A stretch of DNA of 64,000 nucleotides from Streptomyces beigongshangae (GTDB lineage: Bacteria > Actinomycetota > Actinomycetes > Streptomycetales > Streptomycetaceae), in assembly GCF_019710745.1 (NCBI RefSeq), contig NZ_JAHKJW010000009.1, forward strand, positions 1 through 64,000. The letters are read 5' to 3'. Positions within the stretch are counted from its first letter, which is position 1. Every line of letters starts with the position of its first letter. A program made the position numbers and the translations under genes. The notes below the pieces were generated by a model. That model was not told where the DNA came from. It did no database searches and saw only the letters and a program-made list of their open reading frames with translations. Shown piece by piece: positions 1 to 9,956 of the stretch.

Positions 1-640
1 GGGCGCCCGCGACCTCGGCCGCGTCCGGGCCGGTCAGGTCGCCGCCGGGCAGCAGCCAGCCGGCCAGCGCCAGGCAGGGCGCGACCAGCAGGGCGAGCAC
101 GGTCGCGGAGAGGCGGTCGCCGACCGCGCGGCTGGCCGAGCCCGCGCCCGCGAGGAGCAGCAGTCCCGTCACGGCCGCGAAGGCGACCTGGAGGCGGCCG
201 GAGGCGGTCGCCCCTGGCCAGAGCACCAGGGCGAGGGCGGCCGCCACGGTCGCCGCCGCGGTGCCCGCCAGCAGTCCGCGGGCCGCCCCCGGGTGCCAGG
301 TGTGCAGCTTGCGGCCCGCGGTGTCGGCTATCCCGTCCACCAGGTCGTCGAGCCGGGCCTCGGGCAGCGCCTCGGTGTGCGGGCGCAGGTAGAGCACGGC
401 GCCGTCGAAGAGCCCGGCGCGGGCGAGGGTGGTCTCCTCGTCGAGCGGGGCGTCACCGAGCTGCTGGAGCACCCAGCCGGCATGGTCGAGACCGGCCTCC
501 TCGGCCTCCTCGCCGACGTAGCGGAGCAGGGTGGGCAGGAGATCGGCGACCGGCACGTCGGCCGGCACGGCCAGATCGACGGAGACGCTCGGCGCACGTA
601 CGGTCAGGCGGCACAACTCGGCCACCGCACTGTCGGTCAT
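1..640 (-). CDS. eccD: Type VII secretion integral membrane protein EccD (3' part beyond the window)
   Basis: EccD forms most of the inner-membrane channel of ESX/type VII secretion systems. The first 213 residues are visible. Residues 1 to about 90 resemble the YukD ubiquitin-like cytosolic domain. From about residue 118 hydrophobic segments begin (for example GLLAGTAAATVAAALALVLW and AFAAVTGLLLLAGAG), as expected for the start of the multi-pass channel. The ATG at 640 is chosen because the ubiquitin-like domain starts directly after it; the ribosome site is weak (GGAAGACGAG). The gene is divergent from eccC across about 410 bp. The family call rests on domain layout and the eccC neighbour; the C-terminus cannot be judged. 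Confidence 0.85.
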   Translation of the reverse strand, partial: MTDSAVAELCRLTVRAPSVSVDLAVPADVPVADLLPTLLRYVGEEAEEAGLDHAGWVLQQLGDAPLDEETTLARAGLFDGAVLYLRPHTEALPEARLDDLVDGIADTAGRKLHTWHPGAARGLLAGTAAATVAAALALVLWPGATASGRLQVAFAAVTGLLLLAGAGSASRAVGDRLSATVLALLVAPCLALAGWLLPGGDLTGPDAAEVAGA

Positions 641-1050
641 CAGCTGAACACTCGTCTTCCGTGGGGGCTTTGACAGGAGGACTTCCCCGGGAGAGGGGAC
701 CAGCGAAGAGTACGGAAGGCCGACGCGTTCCGGAACGGGGGGTACCGGGAAAGTGGAATATGGGGTCCGCGCGGCCGGCGGCCGCCTCTTCCGCATGGAC
801 AGGCCGTGTTCCGTGAATGCAGACTACTGCCTGAGCCCGACGGATCGCGCTGCGGACCGGACTCGTCGTCCGGCATGGAGTTGTCCTTCGCGGGAGTTCA
901 CCGTCGCCGCTGTCCGCCCGAAACATTCACCCCGGCGTTCACCGCGTCACGCGGCACCCGGAGAATCAGCTCGGCGCGGCCTTTTCCGCCGCCGGGCGTG
1001 CCGGTATTCGGCGCGGGCCGGAAAGCCAGTGAAACCGGAGGTTCTGTTCC
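641..1050. promoter_or_regulatory. Divergent intergenic region between eccD and eccC
   Basis: These 410 bp separate the two divergent secretion genes and should hold both promoters. A 12-bp perfect palindrome CGTTCCGGAACG lies at 726-737. A good ribosome site GGAGG at 1037-1041 sits 9 bases before the TTG start of eccC. Reading frames crossing this stretch are shadows of the flanking genes. I could not place -35/-10 boxes with confidence. Confidence 0.4.
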
Positions 1051-4000
1051 TTGAGCGTGGTGCTGTTTCGCCGGCCGGCCCGCAGACGCGGACCGGAGAT
1101 GCCCGAGGGTCAATTGACCCTGCAGGAGCCACCGGTCCTCGCCGAGACGGTGCCCGACACCTCGGCGATATGGACCTATCTGCCGATGGCGCTGATGTCG
1201 GTGTCGATGATGCTGATGTTCCTGCGCCCCGGTGGCGGGAACGGCGTCTTCATGTACCTGGCGATGGGCGTCATGGCGCTCTCCGCCGGTGCGATGCTGC
1301 TGGGGCAGCTGATGCGCCGCTCCAGCGAGCGCAAGCAGCGCCTGAAGGGCGAGCGCCGCGACTACCTCCGCTATCTGGCGCAGACCCGCAAGCGGGTCCG
1401 GTCCACCATCGTGGAGCAGCAGCGCGCCCTCGCCTGGCGCCATCCGGACCCCGCCTCGCTGCGCTCCCTGGCCCGCACCTCGCGGCTGTGGGAACGCCGC
1501 CCGGCCGACGAGGACTTCGGCGAGGCCCGGCTCGCGGTCGGCGAGCAGCAGCTCGCGCTCACCCTGCAGCCGGTCTCCACCCGTCCGGTGGAGGACCTGG
1601 AGCCGCTCTGCGCGCACGCCCTGCGCCGCTTCATCCGCGCCTACTCGACCGTCCCGGAACAGCCTCTGGGCCTCTACCTGCGCTCCTCCGCCCGGATCCT
1701 GCTGCGCCCCGAGGAGGCCGCCGCTCCGGCGTCCGCCGAGCCGGGTGTCCCCGCGCACGGGGAGCAAGGCGGGGCGGGCGCCCCGGCCCAGGACCCGACC
1801 GACGCCGTACGCGCCCTCGTGCGCGCCGCGCTGGCGCAGCTCGCGGTGTTCCACGCGCCCGAGGAGCTGTGGCTCGCGGTCTGCGTCAGCGACGAGCGGC
1901 GGCCCGACTGGGAGTGGGTCAAGTGGCTGCCGCACGCGCTGCATCCGCAGGAGGAGGACGGCGCGGGCCAGGTCCGCCGGATCACCGCCGACCTCACCGA
2001 GCTGGACGACCTGCTCGGCGCCGAGTTCGCCGAGCGCCCCGGCTTCGACCCGGACGCCCGCCCCGGCCGTGACGAGCCCTACACCGTGATCGTCCTGGAC
2101 GGTGTCACCGTGCCCGAGGGTCACCGCTGGGAGGGGCACGGCTACCGCAACGCCGTGGTCCTCGACGTCTCCGGGTCGCTGCGCTGGCGGCCCGGCCGCA
2201 ACACGCTGCGGCTGACCGCCGGTCCCGACCGGGTGAGCCTGGTGCGCACCGACCGCAGCCGCAAGGAGCGCTCCGTGCCGCTCGGCCGTCCGGACCGGCT
2301 CGGCCCGCTCGGCGCCGAGTCGCTGGCCCGGCTGCTCACGGCCCGCCGGATCAGCCTGGGCACCGACATCGCGCAGCCGCTGGACGCGGACGTCGAACTG
2401 ACCACCCTGCTCGGCATTCCCGACCTCCACCGGCACGACCCGGCCACCCTGTTCGCCCGGCACACCGGCTCCGCCCGGCTGCGGGTCCCGGTCGCGGTCG
2501 GCGTGGACGGCCGCCCGGTGGAACTCGACATCAAGGAGTCCGCGCAGGGCGGCATGGGGCCGCACGGCATGCTCATCGGGGCCACCGGCTCCGGCAAGAG
2601 CGAGCTGCTGCGCACCCTGGTCCTCGGCCTGGCCCTGACCAACTCCTCGGAGACCCTCAACTTCGTCCTGGTCGACTTCAAGGGCGGCGCCACCTTCCTG
2701 GGCCTGGAGGAACTCCCGCACACCTCCGCCGTCATCACCAACCTCGCCGACGAGGTGGCCCTGGTGGAACGCATGCAGGACGCCCTGCACGGCGAGCTCA
2801 TGCGCCGCCAGGAGCTGCTGCGCGCCGCCGGCAACTACACCTCCGCCCTGGAGTACGAGCGGGCCCGCGCGGCGGGGGCCGATCTCACCCCGCTGCCCAG
2901 CCTGTTCGTGGTGGTCGACGAGTTCAGCGAGCTGCTGTCCACGCACCGGGAGTTCATGGACCTGTTCGTGATGATCGGCCGTCTGGGCCGCTCCCTGGGG
3001 GTGCACCTGCTGCTCGCCTCGCAGCGCCTGGACGAGGGCCGTATGCACCAGCTGGAGAGCCATCTGTCGTACCGGATCGGCCTGCGCACCTTCTCCGCCA
3101 TGGAGAGCCGCGGTGTGCTCGGCGTGCCGGACGCCTACGAGCTGCCGGCCCAGCCCGGCAGCGGCTACCTGAAGTCCGGTGTGGAGGCCCTGACGCGCTT
3201 CCGGGCCGCCTACTCCTCGGGTACCTACCGGCGGCGTACCGGCGCGGTGGTGCAGGCCCGGGTGGCCAGCCAGGTGGTGCCGTGGACCAGCGGCTGGGTG
3301 GTGCCCCGCACGCTGGAGGCGGCACCGGAGCCGGAGCCGGAGCCGGAGACCGACGAGGACGAGGAGACCCTGCTCGCCGTGGCCCTGGACCGGCTGCGCG
3401 GCTCGGGCCCCGACGCCCACCAGGTGTGGCTGCCGCCGCTGGACGAGCCGTCCCCGCTGGACGCCCTGCTGCCCGGCGTCGCGCCCGACCCCGAGCGCGG
3501 CCTGACCGCCACCGGCTGGGCCGGCACCGGCAGGCTGCGGGTCCCGGTCGGCCTGGTGGACAAACCCTTCGAGCAGCGCCGCGACCCGCTGGTCGTGGAC
3601 CTGTCCGGGGCCGGCGGCCATGTCGCCATCGCGGGTGGCTCGCAGAGCGGCAAGTCCACGCTCACCCGCACCCTGATCGGTGCCCTCGCGCTCACCCACA
3701 CCCCCGCCGAGATCCAGTTCTACTGCCTGGACTTCGGCGGCGGCGGACTCTCGCAGCTCGCCGCGCTGCCGCACGTCGGCGGTGTCGCGGCGCGGCTCAA
3801 CCCGGAGCGGGTGCACCGCGCGGTCGCCGAGGTGATGACGCTCCTGGCCCGGCGCGAGCAGTTCTTCGTCGACCACACCGTCGACTCCATGCAGTCCTAC
3901 CGCCGCCGCCGGGCCGCCGGGGAGTTCCCCGACGAGCCGTTCGGCGACGTGTTCATGGTGGTCGACGGCTGGTCCACGGTCCGCCAGGACTACGACGACC

Positions 4001-5109
4001 TGATCCCGAAGTTCAACGAACTGGCCGCCCGCGGCCTCAACTACGGCATCCACCTGCTCATCACCACCACCCGCTGGGTGGAGCTGTCCGCGCAGGTCCG
4101 CGACCAGTCCGCCACCCGCCTGGAGCTGCGGATGGGCGACCCGATGGACTCCGAGATCGACACCCGCAAGGCCCGCTCGGTGCCGCGCAGCGGCGGTCGC
4201 GGCATCACCGCCGACAGCAAGATGCACTTCCTCGCCGGCCTGCCCCGCCTCGACGGCAGCGGTTCCCTGGAGGACCTCGGCGAGGGGGTCGCCCACCTGG
4301 TCTCCGAGGTCGCCCGGCACTGGCCCGGCGCGCCCGCCCCGCAGGTGCGGATGCTGCCGCACCGGCTCCCGCTCGCCGAGCTGCCCGCCCCCGAGGCCAC
4401 CGAGGGCGGCGGCATGCGCCTGCCGCTCGGCATCGACCAGGACGCCCTGGAACCGGTCTGGCACGACTTCAGCCGCACCCCGCACCTGATCGTGGTCGGC
4501 GACACCGAGAGCGGCAAGACCAACCTGCTGCGCGGCATCACGGCGGGCATCACCGCCCGCTACTCCCCCGCCGAGGCGAAGATCATCGTGGTGGACTACC
4601 GCCGTACCCTGGTGGACACCGTTCCCGAGGAGTACCGCATCGGGCACGTGATCTCCCTGGACAACCTCAAGGAGACCATCGAGGGCGCGTCCCGGGCGCT
4701 GAAGACCCGGGTCCCCGGGGCCGACATCGCGCCCGGCCGCATGCGCAAGTGCGACTGGTGGACCGGCCCGCGGCTGTTCATCCTGGTCGACGACTACGAC
4801 ATGGTCTCCGGCAGCTCGTTCCAGAGCCCCATGGAGCCCCTCTTCGAGTACCTGACCCTCGGCTTCGAGATGGGTCTGCACCTGGTGGTCGCCCGCAGCG
4901 CGATGGGCGCGGGCCGCGGTCTCAGCGACGGCCTGATCCGGCGCCTGGACGAGGCCAACAACCCGGCCGTCCTGCTCTCCTGCCCGCCCACGGAGGGCCG
5001 CCTGTTCGGCAACGCGAAGCCCCGCAACCTTCCGCCGGGCCGGGCGCTGCACATCGCCCGCCGCCGGGCGAGGCTGATGCAGACGGCACTGGTGGAGGAG
5101 ACCGGCTGA
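1051..5109 (+). CDS. eccC: Type VII secretion ATPase EccC (fused EccCa/EccCb, three FtsK/SpoIIIE domains)
   Basis: This 1352-residue protein is the motor that recognises substrates and powers ESX secretion. Two membrane segments lie at about residues 37-83. Three ATPase domains follow, with P-loops GATGSGKSE (from 510), GGSQSGKST (from 862) and GDTESGKTN (from 1150). The first has a clear Walker B (VVVDEFSELL, from 621). EccCa and EccCb are fused into one chain, as is usual in Streptomyces. The start is TTG at 1051, chosen because GGAGG lies 9 bases upstream and the membrane segments follow; an ATG at residue 16 is possible but lacks a comparable ribosome site. A strong hairpin follows the stop. 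Divergent from eccD, convergent with the mycosin-like gene. Confidence 0.95.
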   Translation: MSVVLFRRPARRRGPEMPEGQLTLQEPPVLAETVPDTSAIWTYLPMALMSVSMMLMFLRPGGGNGVFMYLAMGVMALSAGAMLLGQLMRRSSERKQRLKGERRDYLRYLAQTRKRVRSTIVEQQRALAWRHPDPASLRSLARTSRLWERRPADEDFGEARLAVGEQQLALTLQPVSTRPVEDLEPLCAHALRRFIRAYSTVPEQPLGLYLRSSARILLRPEEAAAPASAEPGVPAHGEQGGAGAPAQDPTDAVRALVRAALAQLAVFHAPEELWLAVCVSDERRPDWEWVKWLPHALHPQEEDGAGQVRRITADLTELDDLLGAEFAERPGFDPDARPGRDEPYTVIVLDGVTVPEGHRWEGHGYRNAVVLDVSGSLRWRPGRNTLRLTAGPDRVSLVRTDRSRKERSVPLGRPDRLGPLGAESLARLLTARRISLGTDIAQPLDADVELTTLLGIPDLHRHDPATLFARHTGSARLRVPVAVGVDGRPVELDIKESAQGGMGPHGMLIGATGSGKSELLRTLVLGLALTNSSETLNFVLVDFKGGATFLGLEELPHTSAVITNLADEVALVERMQDALHGELMRRQELLRAAGNYTSALEYERARAAGADLTPLPSLFVVVDEFSELLSTHREFMDLFVMIGRLGRSLGVHLLLASQRLDEGRMHQLESHLSYRIGLRTFSAMESRGVLGVPDAYELPAQPGSGYLKSGVEALTRFRAAYSSGTYRRRTGAVVQARVASQVVPWTSGWVVPRTLEAAPEPEPEPETDEDEETLLAVALDRLRGSGPDAHQVWLPPLDEPSPLDALLPGVAPDPERGLTATGWAGTGRLRVPVGLVDKPFEQRRDPLVVDLSGAGGHVAIAGGSQSGKSTLTRTLIGALALTHTPAEIQFYCLDFGGGGLSQLAALPHVGGVAARLNPERVHRAVAEVMTLLARREQFFVDHTVDSMQSYRRRRAAGEFPDEPFGDVFMVVDGWSTVRQDYDDLIPKFNELAARGLNYGIHLLITTTRWVELSAQVRDQSATRLELRMGDPMDSEIDTRKARSVPRSGGRGITADSKMHFLAGLPRLDGSGSLEDLGEGVAHLVSEVARHWPGAPAPQVRMLPHRLPLAELPAPEATEGGGMRLPLGIDQDALEPVWHDFSRTPHLIVVGDTESGKTNLLRGITAGITARYSPAEAKIIVVDYRRTLVDTVPEEYRIGHVISLDNLKETIEGASRALKTRVPGADIAPGRMRKCDWWTGPRLFILVDDYDMVSGSSFQSPMEPLFEYLTLGFEMGLHLVVARSAMGAGRGLSDGLIRRLDEANNPAVLLSCPPTEGRLFGNAKPRNLPPGRALHIARRRARLMQTALVEETG

Positions 5110-5119
5110 GGGAACGTAC

Positions 5120-5167
5120 GGAAGCGGCGGTGGGGGCCACCTCCGGGTGGCCCCCACCGCCGCTTCC
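5120..5167. terminator. Bidirectional hairpin terminator between eccC and the mycosin-like gene
   Basis: A perfect inverted repeat with 22-bp arms and a 4-base loop (TCCG) starts 10 bases after the eccC stop. It lies between two convergent genes, so it can act in both directions. There is no clear U-tract, as is common for Streptomyces terminators. Confidence 0.85.
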
Positions 5168-5232
5168 CGAGGGGCGCGGGGAAACGCGCGACAGGCCGCG
5201 ACGCTCCCGCACCCGCCCGACGGCCGCGCGCC

Positions 5233-6504
5233 TCAGTCCTTGCCGGCTCCCGGGTCCGCGACCGGGCCCGCGCCCGCCGGGCGCCAGCCCCGTGCGCGGG
5301 CCCGCGGAAGGACGAAAGCGCCCCACAGGACGGCGAGGACGCCGCCGGTGCCGAGGAGGACGAAGACCACGGCCCGGTCGGTGGCCCGGTCTGCGGCGGA
5401 GGTGTCGCGGACGGCCACGGGCTGCGCGGCGCGCCCGGCACCGGCAGCCGTACGCGAGTCGCCGAGGACCGTGGTGACGGCGGCGTACGGGTCCAGCTGG
5501 GGGATGTCCGCCGGATAGGCGGTGGCGGTCAGCCGGCGTGCGACGGCGTCGGGCGAGTCGCCGGGGCGGACGGACCGGACCGCCGCGGCGGCCCCGGCGG
5601 CGTAGGCGGCGGCCACCGAGGCGCCCGCGCCGAGGTAGTGTCCGTCGCCGCGCGGGCCGGTTCCGACGACCCCGGCGCCGGGGGCGACGAGGTCGATGCC
5701 GCCGGTGGGCAGGGCGTCGTCCGGGCGGACGCCGGCGGGCAGCATGTCGGCGACCGAGAGGACGCCGGGTTCACCGGCCGGCCAGTAGGTGCGGGAGGGG
5801 ATCTCGCCGGTGGCGCCGCGCGGCGGGTCCGGGGTGGCCGCGGCGACCACCAGCGCGCCGGCGCGGCGGGCGTCGGCGACCGCACGGGTCAGTTCCGCGT
5901 CACGGGCCGGCAGGGCCGCCGCGACCGCGATCACGCCGGCCTTCGCCGCGGTCGCCTCGCGCAGCGCCTGCGCGACCAGCGCGGCGCTCGCCCGCCCGCG
6001 CTCGTCGGTGCCGCGCAGGGCCAGGATCTTCGCCTCCGGGGCGACACCGGTCAGGCGCGGGGCGCCCTCGCCGGTCCCGGCGATCAGCCCGGCCAGGAAG
6101 GTGCCGTGCCCGACGCAGTCCACGGCGGCCGTGGACTGCGCCGTGACCCGGTCGTCCAGCCCGGCGGCGTCCGGGACGACACCGGTGCCGATCAGGGCCA
6201 CGGTCACGTCCGCGCCGGTGCTGTACCGGTGCAGCCGGTCCAGGTCGAGGCGCTGGCGCGACCAGTCCTGCTTCTTCGCCTTCTCGCGGGAGGCGGGGGT
6301 GCAGGTGACCGCGTCGGCGTCCGGGTCGAGCGCGGCGGGCATGCCGGGCAGTTCCTGTCCTTTCCCCCCGTCGGCCGCCGGAGGGCGCGCCGGGGGTGCC
6401 GTCGCGGGTACCGCCTGGACCGGGACGGCCGTGGGCAGCAGCAGTGCGGCGGCGAGGCCGGTGCCGGACAGCAGGCGGGCGACCCCGCGGACGGGCGTCG
6501 TCAT
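5233..6504 (-). CDS. mycP: Mycosin-like subtilase of the type VII secretion locus; catalytic Asp and oxyanion Asn missing
   Basis: Mycosins are membrane-anchored subtilisin-type proteases of ESX systems, acting outside the membrane. This 423-residue protein has a signal sequence (about 5-31), a subtilase fold and a C-terminal membrane helix (about 379-398). The active site is altered: where the family has DTGV the sequence reads ALIGTGVV, with Gly106 (codon GGC) at the Asp position. His133 (VGHGT) and Ser296 (GASVAAAYAAG) remain. The block that normally supplies the oxyanion Asn (AAAGN) reads AAATPD (from 221). The protein is therefore probably a non-proteolytic structural subunit. The ATG at 6504 overlaps the stop of the upstream gene (ATGA), showing translational coupling; longer upstream starts run into that gene. 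Confidence 0.85.
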   Translation of the reverse strand: MTTPVRGVARLLSGTGLAAALLLPTAVPVQAVPATAPPARPPAADGGKGQELPGMPAALDPDADAVTCTPASREKAKKQDWSRQRLDLDRLHRYSTGADVTVALIGTGVVPDAAGLDDRVTAQSTAAVDCVGHGTFLAGLIAGTGEGAPRLTGVAPEAKILALRGTDERGRASAALVAQALREATAAKAGVIAVAAALPARDAELTRAVADARRAGALVVAAATPDPPRGATGEIPSRTYWPAGEPGVLSVADMLPAGVRPDDALPTGGIDLVAPGAGVVGTGPRGDGHYLGAGASVAAAYAAGAAAAVRSVRPGDSPDAVARRLTATAYPADIPQLDPYAAVTTVLGDSRTAAGAGRAAQPVAVRDTSAADRATDRAVVFVLLGTGGVLAVLWGAFVLPRARARGWRPAGAGPVADPGAGKD

Positions 6505-9500
6505 CGGGGGACCGCCTTCGGGGCCGCGGACACGACGTCCTCGGGGAGCAGGATGCGCAGGTCGTCCAGGGTGGGCGTGGCCAGCGAACTGAGCCGCCGC
6601 GCCTGGCGGGTGACCATCGACTCGACGACCTGGCGGGCCAGGCGGGCGTTGCCGAAGGAACGGTCCCGGGGCACCGAGTCGAAGTACTCCTTGAGCAGCG
6701 GGCCGGTGCCCGCCCCGCACTCGTACCCCATGCCCGTCGCCTGGGCGCGCACGATGGTGACCAGTTCCTCGGAGGAGTAGTCCGCGAAGGAGATCCGGCG
6801 CGGGAAGCGGGAGGACAGGCCCGGGTTGGAGGCCAGGAAGCGCTCCATCTCGTCGGTGTAGCCGGCGACGATGACGACCACCTCGTCCCGGTGGTCCTCC
6901 ATCAGCTTCAGCAGGGTGTCCACCGCCTCCTGCCCGAAGTCCGCGCCGGCGCCGCGCGGGGTGAGGGTGTACGCCTCGTCGATGAACAGCACGCCGCCGC
7001 GGGCCTTCTCGAAGACCTCGCGGGTGAGCTGGGCGGTGTGCCCGATGTAGCGGCCCACCAGGTCGGCGCGGGCCGCCTCGACCAGCTGACCCCGGTCGAG
7101 GATGCCGAGCTGGGTCAGGATCTCCCCGTAGAGGCGGGCGACGGTGGTCTTGCCGGTGCCGGGCGGGCCGGTGAAGACCAGGTGGTTGCTGAGGGAGGGC
7201 ACCGGCAGTCCGGCGGCGGCCCGGTGGCGGGCGGTGGTGATGAGGTTGACCAGGTCCGCGACCTCGCGCTTCACCTCCTCCAGGCCGATCATGTCGCCGA
7301 GGCGGGTCAGCGGGTCGTCGGCCGGGGCCGCGGGCTGCGCGGCCTTCGTGGCGGCGGTGGCGGAGACGTCCTCCGGCAGCAGCAGCCGCAGGTCGTGCTC
7401 GCCGACCTGCGGCTGGGAGGCGAGCCGGACGGCCTGCCGGTCCACCATCTCCTCGAACACCCCGCGCGCGGCACGGCCGTTGCCGAAGCCGCTGTCGCGC
7501 GGCATCGCCTCGAAGTGCGCGGCCAGCGCCGCCGCGGTGCCCTCACCCAGCTCGTACTGGTGCTGGGCGCACATGTTCTCCATGATGGCGACCAGCTCGG
7601 GCACCGAGTAGTTCTCGAACTCGACGGTCCGCGAGAAGCGGGAGGCGAGGCCCGGGTTGGAGCCGAGGAACGCGTCCATCTCGCGGGAGTAGCCGGCCGC
7701 GACCACCACCACGTCGTCGCGGTGGTCCTCCATCAGCTTCAGCAGGGTGTCCACCGCCTCACGGCCGAAGTCGGCGCCTCCGTTGCCGCTGTCGGAGGAG
7801 AGCGTGTACGCCTCGTCGATGAACAGCACACCGCCGAGCGCCCGCTGGAAGGTCTCGGTGGTCTTGATCGCGGTACCGCCGACGACCTGCGCGACCAGGT
7901 CGGCGCGCGAGACCTCCACCAGGTGCCCGCTGCGCAGCGAACCCAGTTCGGCGAGGATCGACCCGTAGAGGCGGGCGACGGTGGTCTTGCCGGTGCCGGG
8001 CGGGCCCGCGAAGATCAGGTGCCGGCTCATCGGCGGGGCGGACATGCCGAGCTGCTCGCGGCGCTGCGCGAGCTGGGTCAGGTTGACCAGCGTACGCACC
8101 TGCTGCTTGACGTTCTCCAGGCCGATCAGCGCGTTGAGGGCGCCGAGCGGGCCGTCCGCGCGGTCCGGCGGGGGCGCGTCCGCGGCGCCGGAGCCGGCCG
8201 GGTCGGTGTTCTCCGCGCTGCCGGAGCCCCAGGCGTCCCGCTTGCCGTTGCCGGTGCTGTTCAGTCCGTCCACGGCGAGCCGGTCGCCGGGCGCGGTCTG
8301 CACCAGGCCGCCGCCCTCGTTCTCCCGGGCGAGGCAGTTCACCAGGGAGACCGGCGCGGTGGACTCCACCCGGAAGCCGTCCTGGGCGCCGCCGGACACC
8401 TCGCAGCCGCTGAGCGAGGCGAGCGCGCCCTCGCGGAGCAGGAAGCCGTGGCCCTTGGGGGCGTGCACGGTGGTGCGGTTGGCGGTCAGTTCGCCGCCCG
8501 CGGCGACGACCACGCCCTCCTCGCCGGACACCTCGACGCGGAAGTCGCGGACGGTGACGTTGCCGCCGTCCTCCACGACCAGGCCGTTGGTGGCCGTGTC
8601 GGAGACCCCGCCGCCGGCCAGGTAGAGGGTGCTGCCGGCGGCCACGCGGACGCCCGCGCCCTTCGGCCGGACGATCTCGCAGTCCTCGGCGCGGCCGCGG
8701 GCGTCCTTGGTGGCCGCGATGCCGTCGCCGTCGGGTTCCGTCAGCCGGGCCCGGCGCAGCAGCGGGTTGGCGCCGCCGCGCACCAGGATGGCGGGCGCGC
8801 CGCCGATGATCTCCAGGCGGTCCAGCTCGGGCGCCGAGTCCTCCTCCAGGAGGAGCGCGGTCTGATTGCTGTCACGGACCGTCAGGCCGGTCAGGGCCGG
8901 GGAGGCGTTCCCGGCGACCCGCAGGGCCGCGCCCTGCGCGCCGTCCACCCAGCAGTCCTCGAAGGTGCCGCGCGCCCGGTCGGTGACCAGTACGCCGTGG
9001 CCGCGGGTGCGCGAGACGCGGCAGCGGCGCAGCACGGGGTCGGTGCCCTGGGCCAGCGTGATCCCGTTCCCGGACGCCCCGGTGACGCGCACGTCCTCCA
9101 GCGTCGTGCGGCCAGCGCTGCTCAGGTGCACACCGGTGCTGGTGTCGTGCACCACGGTGCGGACCACCGAGAGGGAGCAGTTCTGCTCCAGGGCGATGGA
9201 GGGCTTGTCGGTGGAGGAGATGTCGCAGTCCTCGACGGTGCCGCGGGTCTCGCCGTTGGCGAGCAGGCCGTTGCCGCGGGCGTCGCGTACCGTGCAGCCG
9301 CGGATGCGCGCCTCGCCCTGCTCGGCGAGGACCAGGCCGCTGGTGCCCAGGTGCTCGAAGGTGCAGGACTCCACGGTGGTGGGGGTGGTCGAGGTGACCA
9401 CGATGCCCGCGCCCTGCGGATTGCTCACGCGGCACTCGCGCAGCGCCAGTGAGCCCGTTCCGCCGGCCAGCATCGCCGTCCAGGCGGCGCCGATGATCTC

Positions 9501-9818
9501 GCAGCCGTCGAGCGCGGCCTGTCCGCGCCGCACGTCCACGGCCGGCAGTTCGGCGTCGCCGCCGCGCAGCGTCAGTTCGGAGAGCATCACGGCGTCGGCG
9601 CGCAGCGCTATCACGCTGCCCGAACGCGGCCGGATCTCCACGGTTCCCCGCCCTTCGGCGGCGGTGAGGGTGACCCTGGTGCTGATGACCAGGTTCTCCG
9701 CATATGTCCCGGGCCGGACGCTGATGAGTGCGCCGGTACGGGCGACCGCGAGTGCCTCGCCGATCGTCCGGTAGCGGTCCCGGTCCCCCGGACCGACGGT
9801 CAGTACCTGGCGCGACAC
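6501..9818 (-). CDS. EccA-like protein: right-handed beta-helix plus two CbxX/CfqX AAA+ ATPase domains
   Basis: EccA proteins are cytosolic AAA+ ATPases that support ESX secretion. This 1105-residue protein differs from mycobacterial EccA (TPR plus one AAA+). Residues 1 to about 520 form short repeating strand-turn units of the pectate-lyase-like right-handed beta-helix type. A short linker follows, then two AAA+ domains, each with Walker A GPPGTGKTT (605-613 and 884-892) and Walker B GGVLFIDEAYTL. The two ATPase halves look like an internal duplication. It is co-directional with the mycosin-like gene (4-bp overlap) and the T7SS-associated gene, so one transcript is likely. The role is inferred from family and context; the helix may be a substrate-binding or scaffold surface. 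Confidence 0.85.
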   Translation of the reverse strand: MSRQVLTVGPGDRDRYRTIGEALAVARTGALISVRPGTYAENLVISTRVTLTAAEGRGTVEIRPRSGSVIALRADAVMLSELTLRGGDAELPAVDVRRGQAALDGCEIIGAAWTAMLAGGTGSLALRECRVSNPQGAGIVVTSTTPTTVESCTFEHLGTSGLVLAEQGEARIRGCTVRDARGNGLLANGETRGTVEDCDISSTDKPSIALEQNCSLSVVRTVVHDTSTGVHLSSAGRTTLEDVRVTGASGNGITLAQGTDPVLRRCRVSRTRGHGVLVTDRARGTFEDCWVDGAQGAALRVAGNASPALTGLTVRDSNQTALLLEEDSAPELDRLEIIGGAPAILVRGGANPLLRRARLTEPDGDGIAATKDARGRAEDCEIVRPKGAGVRVAAGSTLYLAGGGVSDTATNGLVVEDGGNVTVRDFRVEVSGEEGVVVAAGGELTANRTTVHAPKGHGFLLREGALASLSGCEVSGGAQDGFRVESTAPVSLVNCLARENEGGGLVQTAPGDRLAVDGLNSTGNGKRDAWGSGSAENTDPAGSGAADAPPPDRADGPLGALNALIGLENVKQQVRTLVNLTQLAQRREQLGMSAPPMSRHLIFAGPPGTGKTTVARLYGSILAELGSLRSGHLVEVSRADLVAQVVGGTAIKTTETFQRALGGVLFIDEAYTLSSDSGNGGADFGREAVDTLLKLMEDHRDDVVVVAAGYSREMDAFLGSNPGLASRFSRTVEFENYSVPELVAIMENMCAQHQYELGEGTAAALAAHFEAMPRDSGFGNGRAARGVFEEMVDRQAVRLASQPQVGEHDLRLLLPEDVSATAATKAAQPAAPADDPLTRLGDMIGLEEVKREVADLVNLITTARHRAAAGLPVPSLSNHLVFTGPPGTGKTTVARLYGEILTQLGILDRGQLVEAARADLVGRYIGHTAQLTREVFEKARGGVLFIDEAYTLTPRGAGADFGQEAVDTLLKLMEDHRDEVVVIVAGYTDEMERFLASNPGLSSRFPRRISFADYSSEELVTIVRAQATGMGYECGAGTGPLLKEYFDSVPRDRSFGNARLARQVVESMVTRQARRLSSLATPTLDDLRILLPEDVVSAAPKAVPR

Positions 9819-9956
9819 GCACCAACCTCCTTGCCACAGGGGCGTCTTCAGTGGGGCGCCCCCTCACCCGGGGGCGCGTGCCGGCGAGCCGACAAGTCAC
9901 ATCATGCCTCGTCCGCGGGGCGGGACCGATGGCGGGAGCGGTGCTCCGCCGTCCAG

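Noticed and set aside
898..5157. Very long minus-strand open frame opposite eccC
   Set aside because: It is a shadow of eccC in high-GC DNA: repetitive Gly/Arg/Ala/His composition, no ribosome site and no domain.
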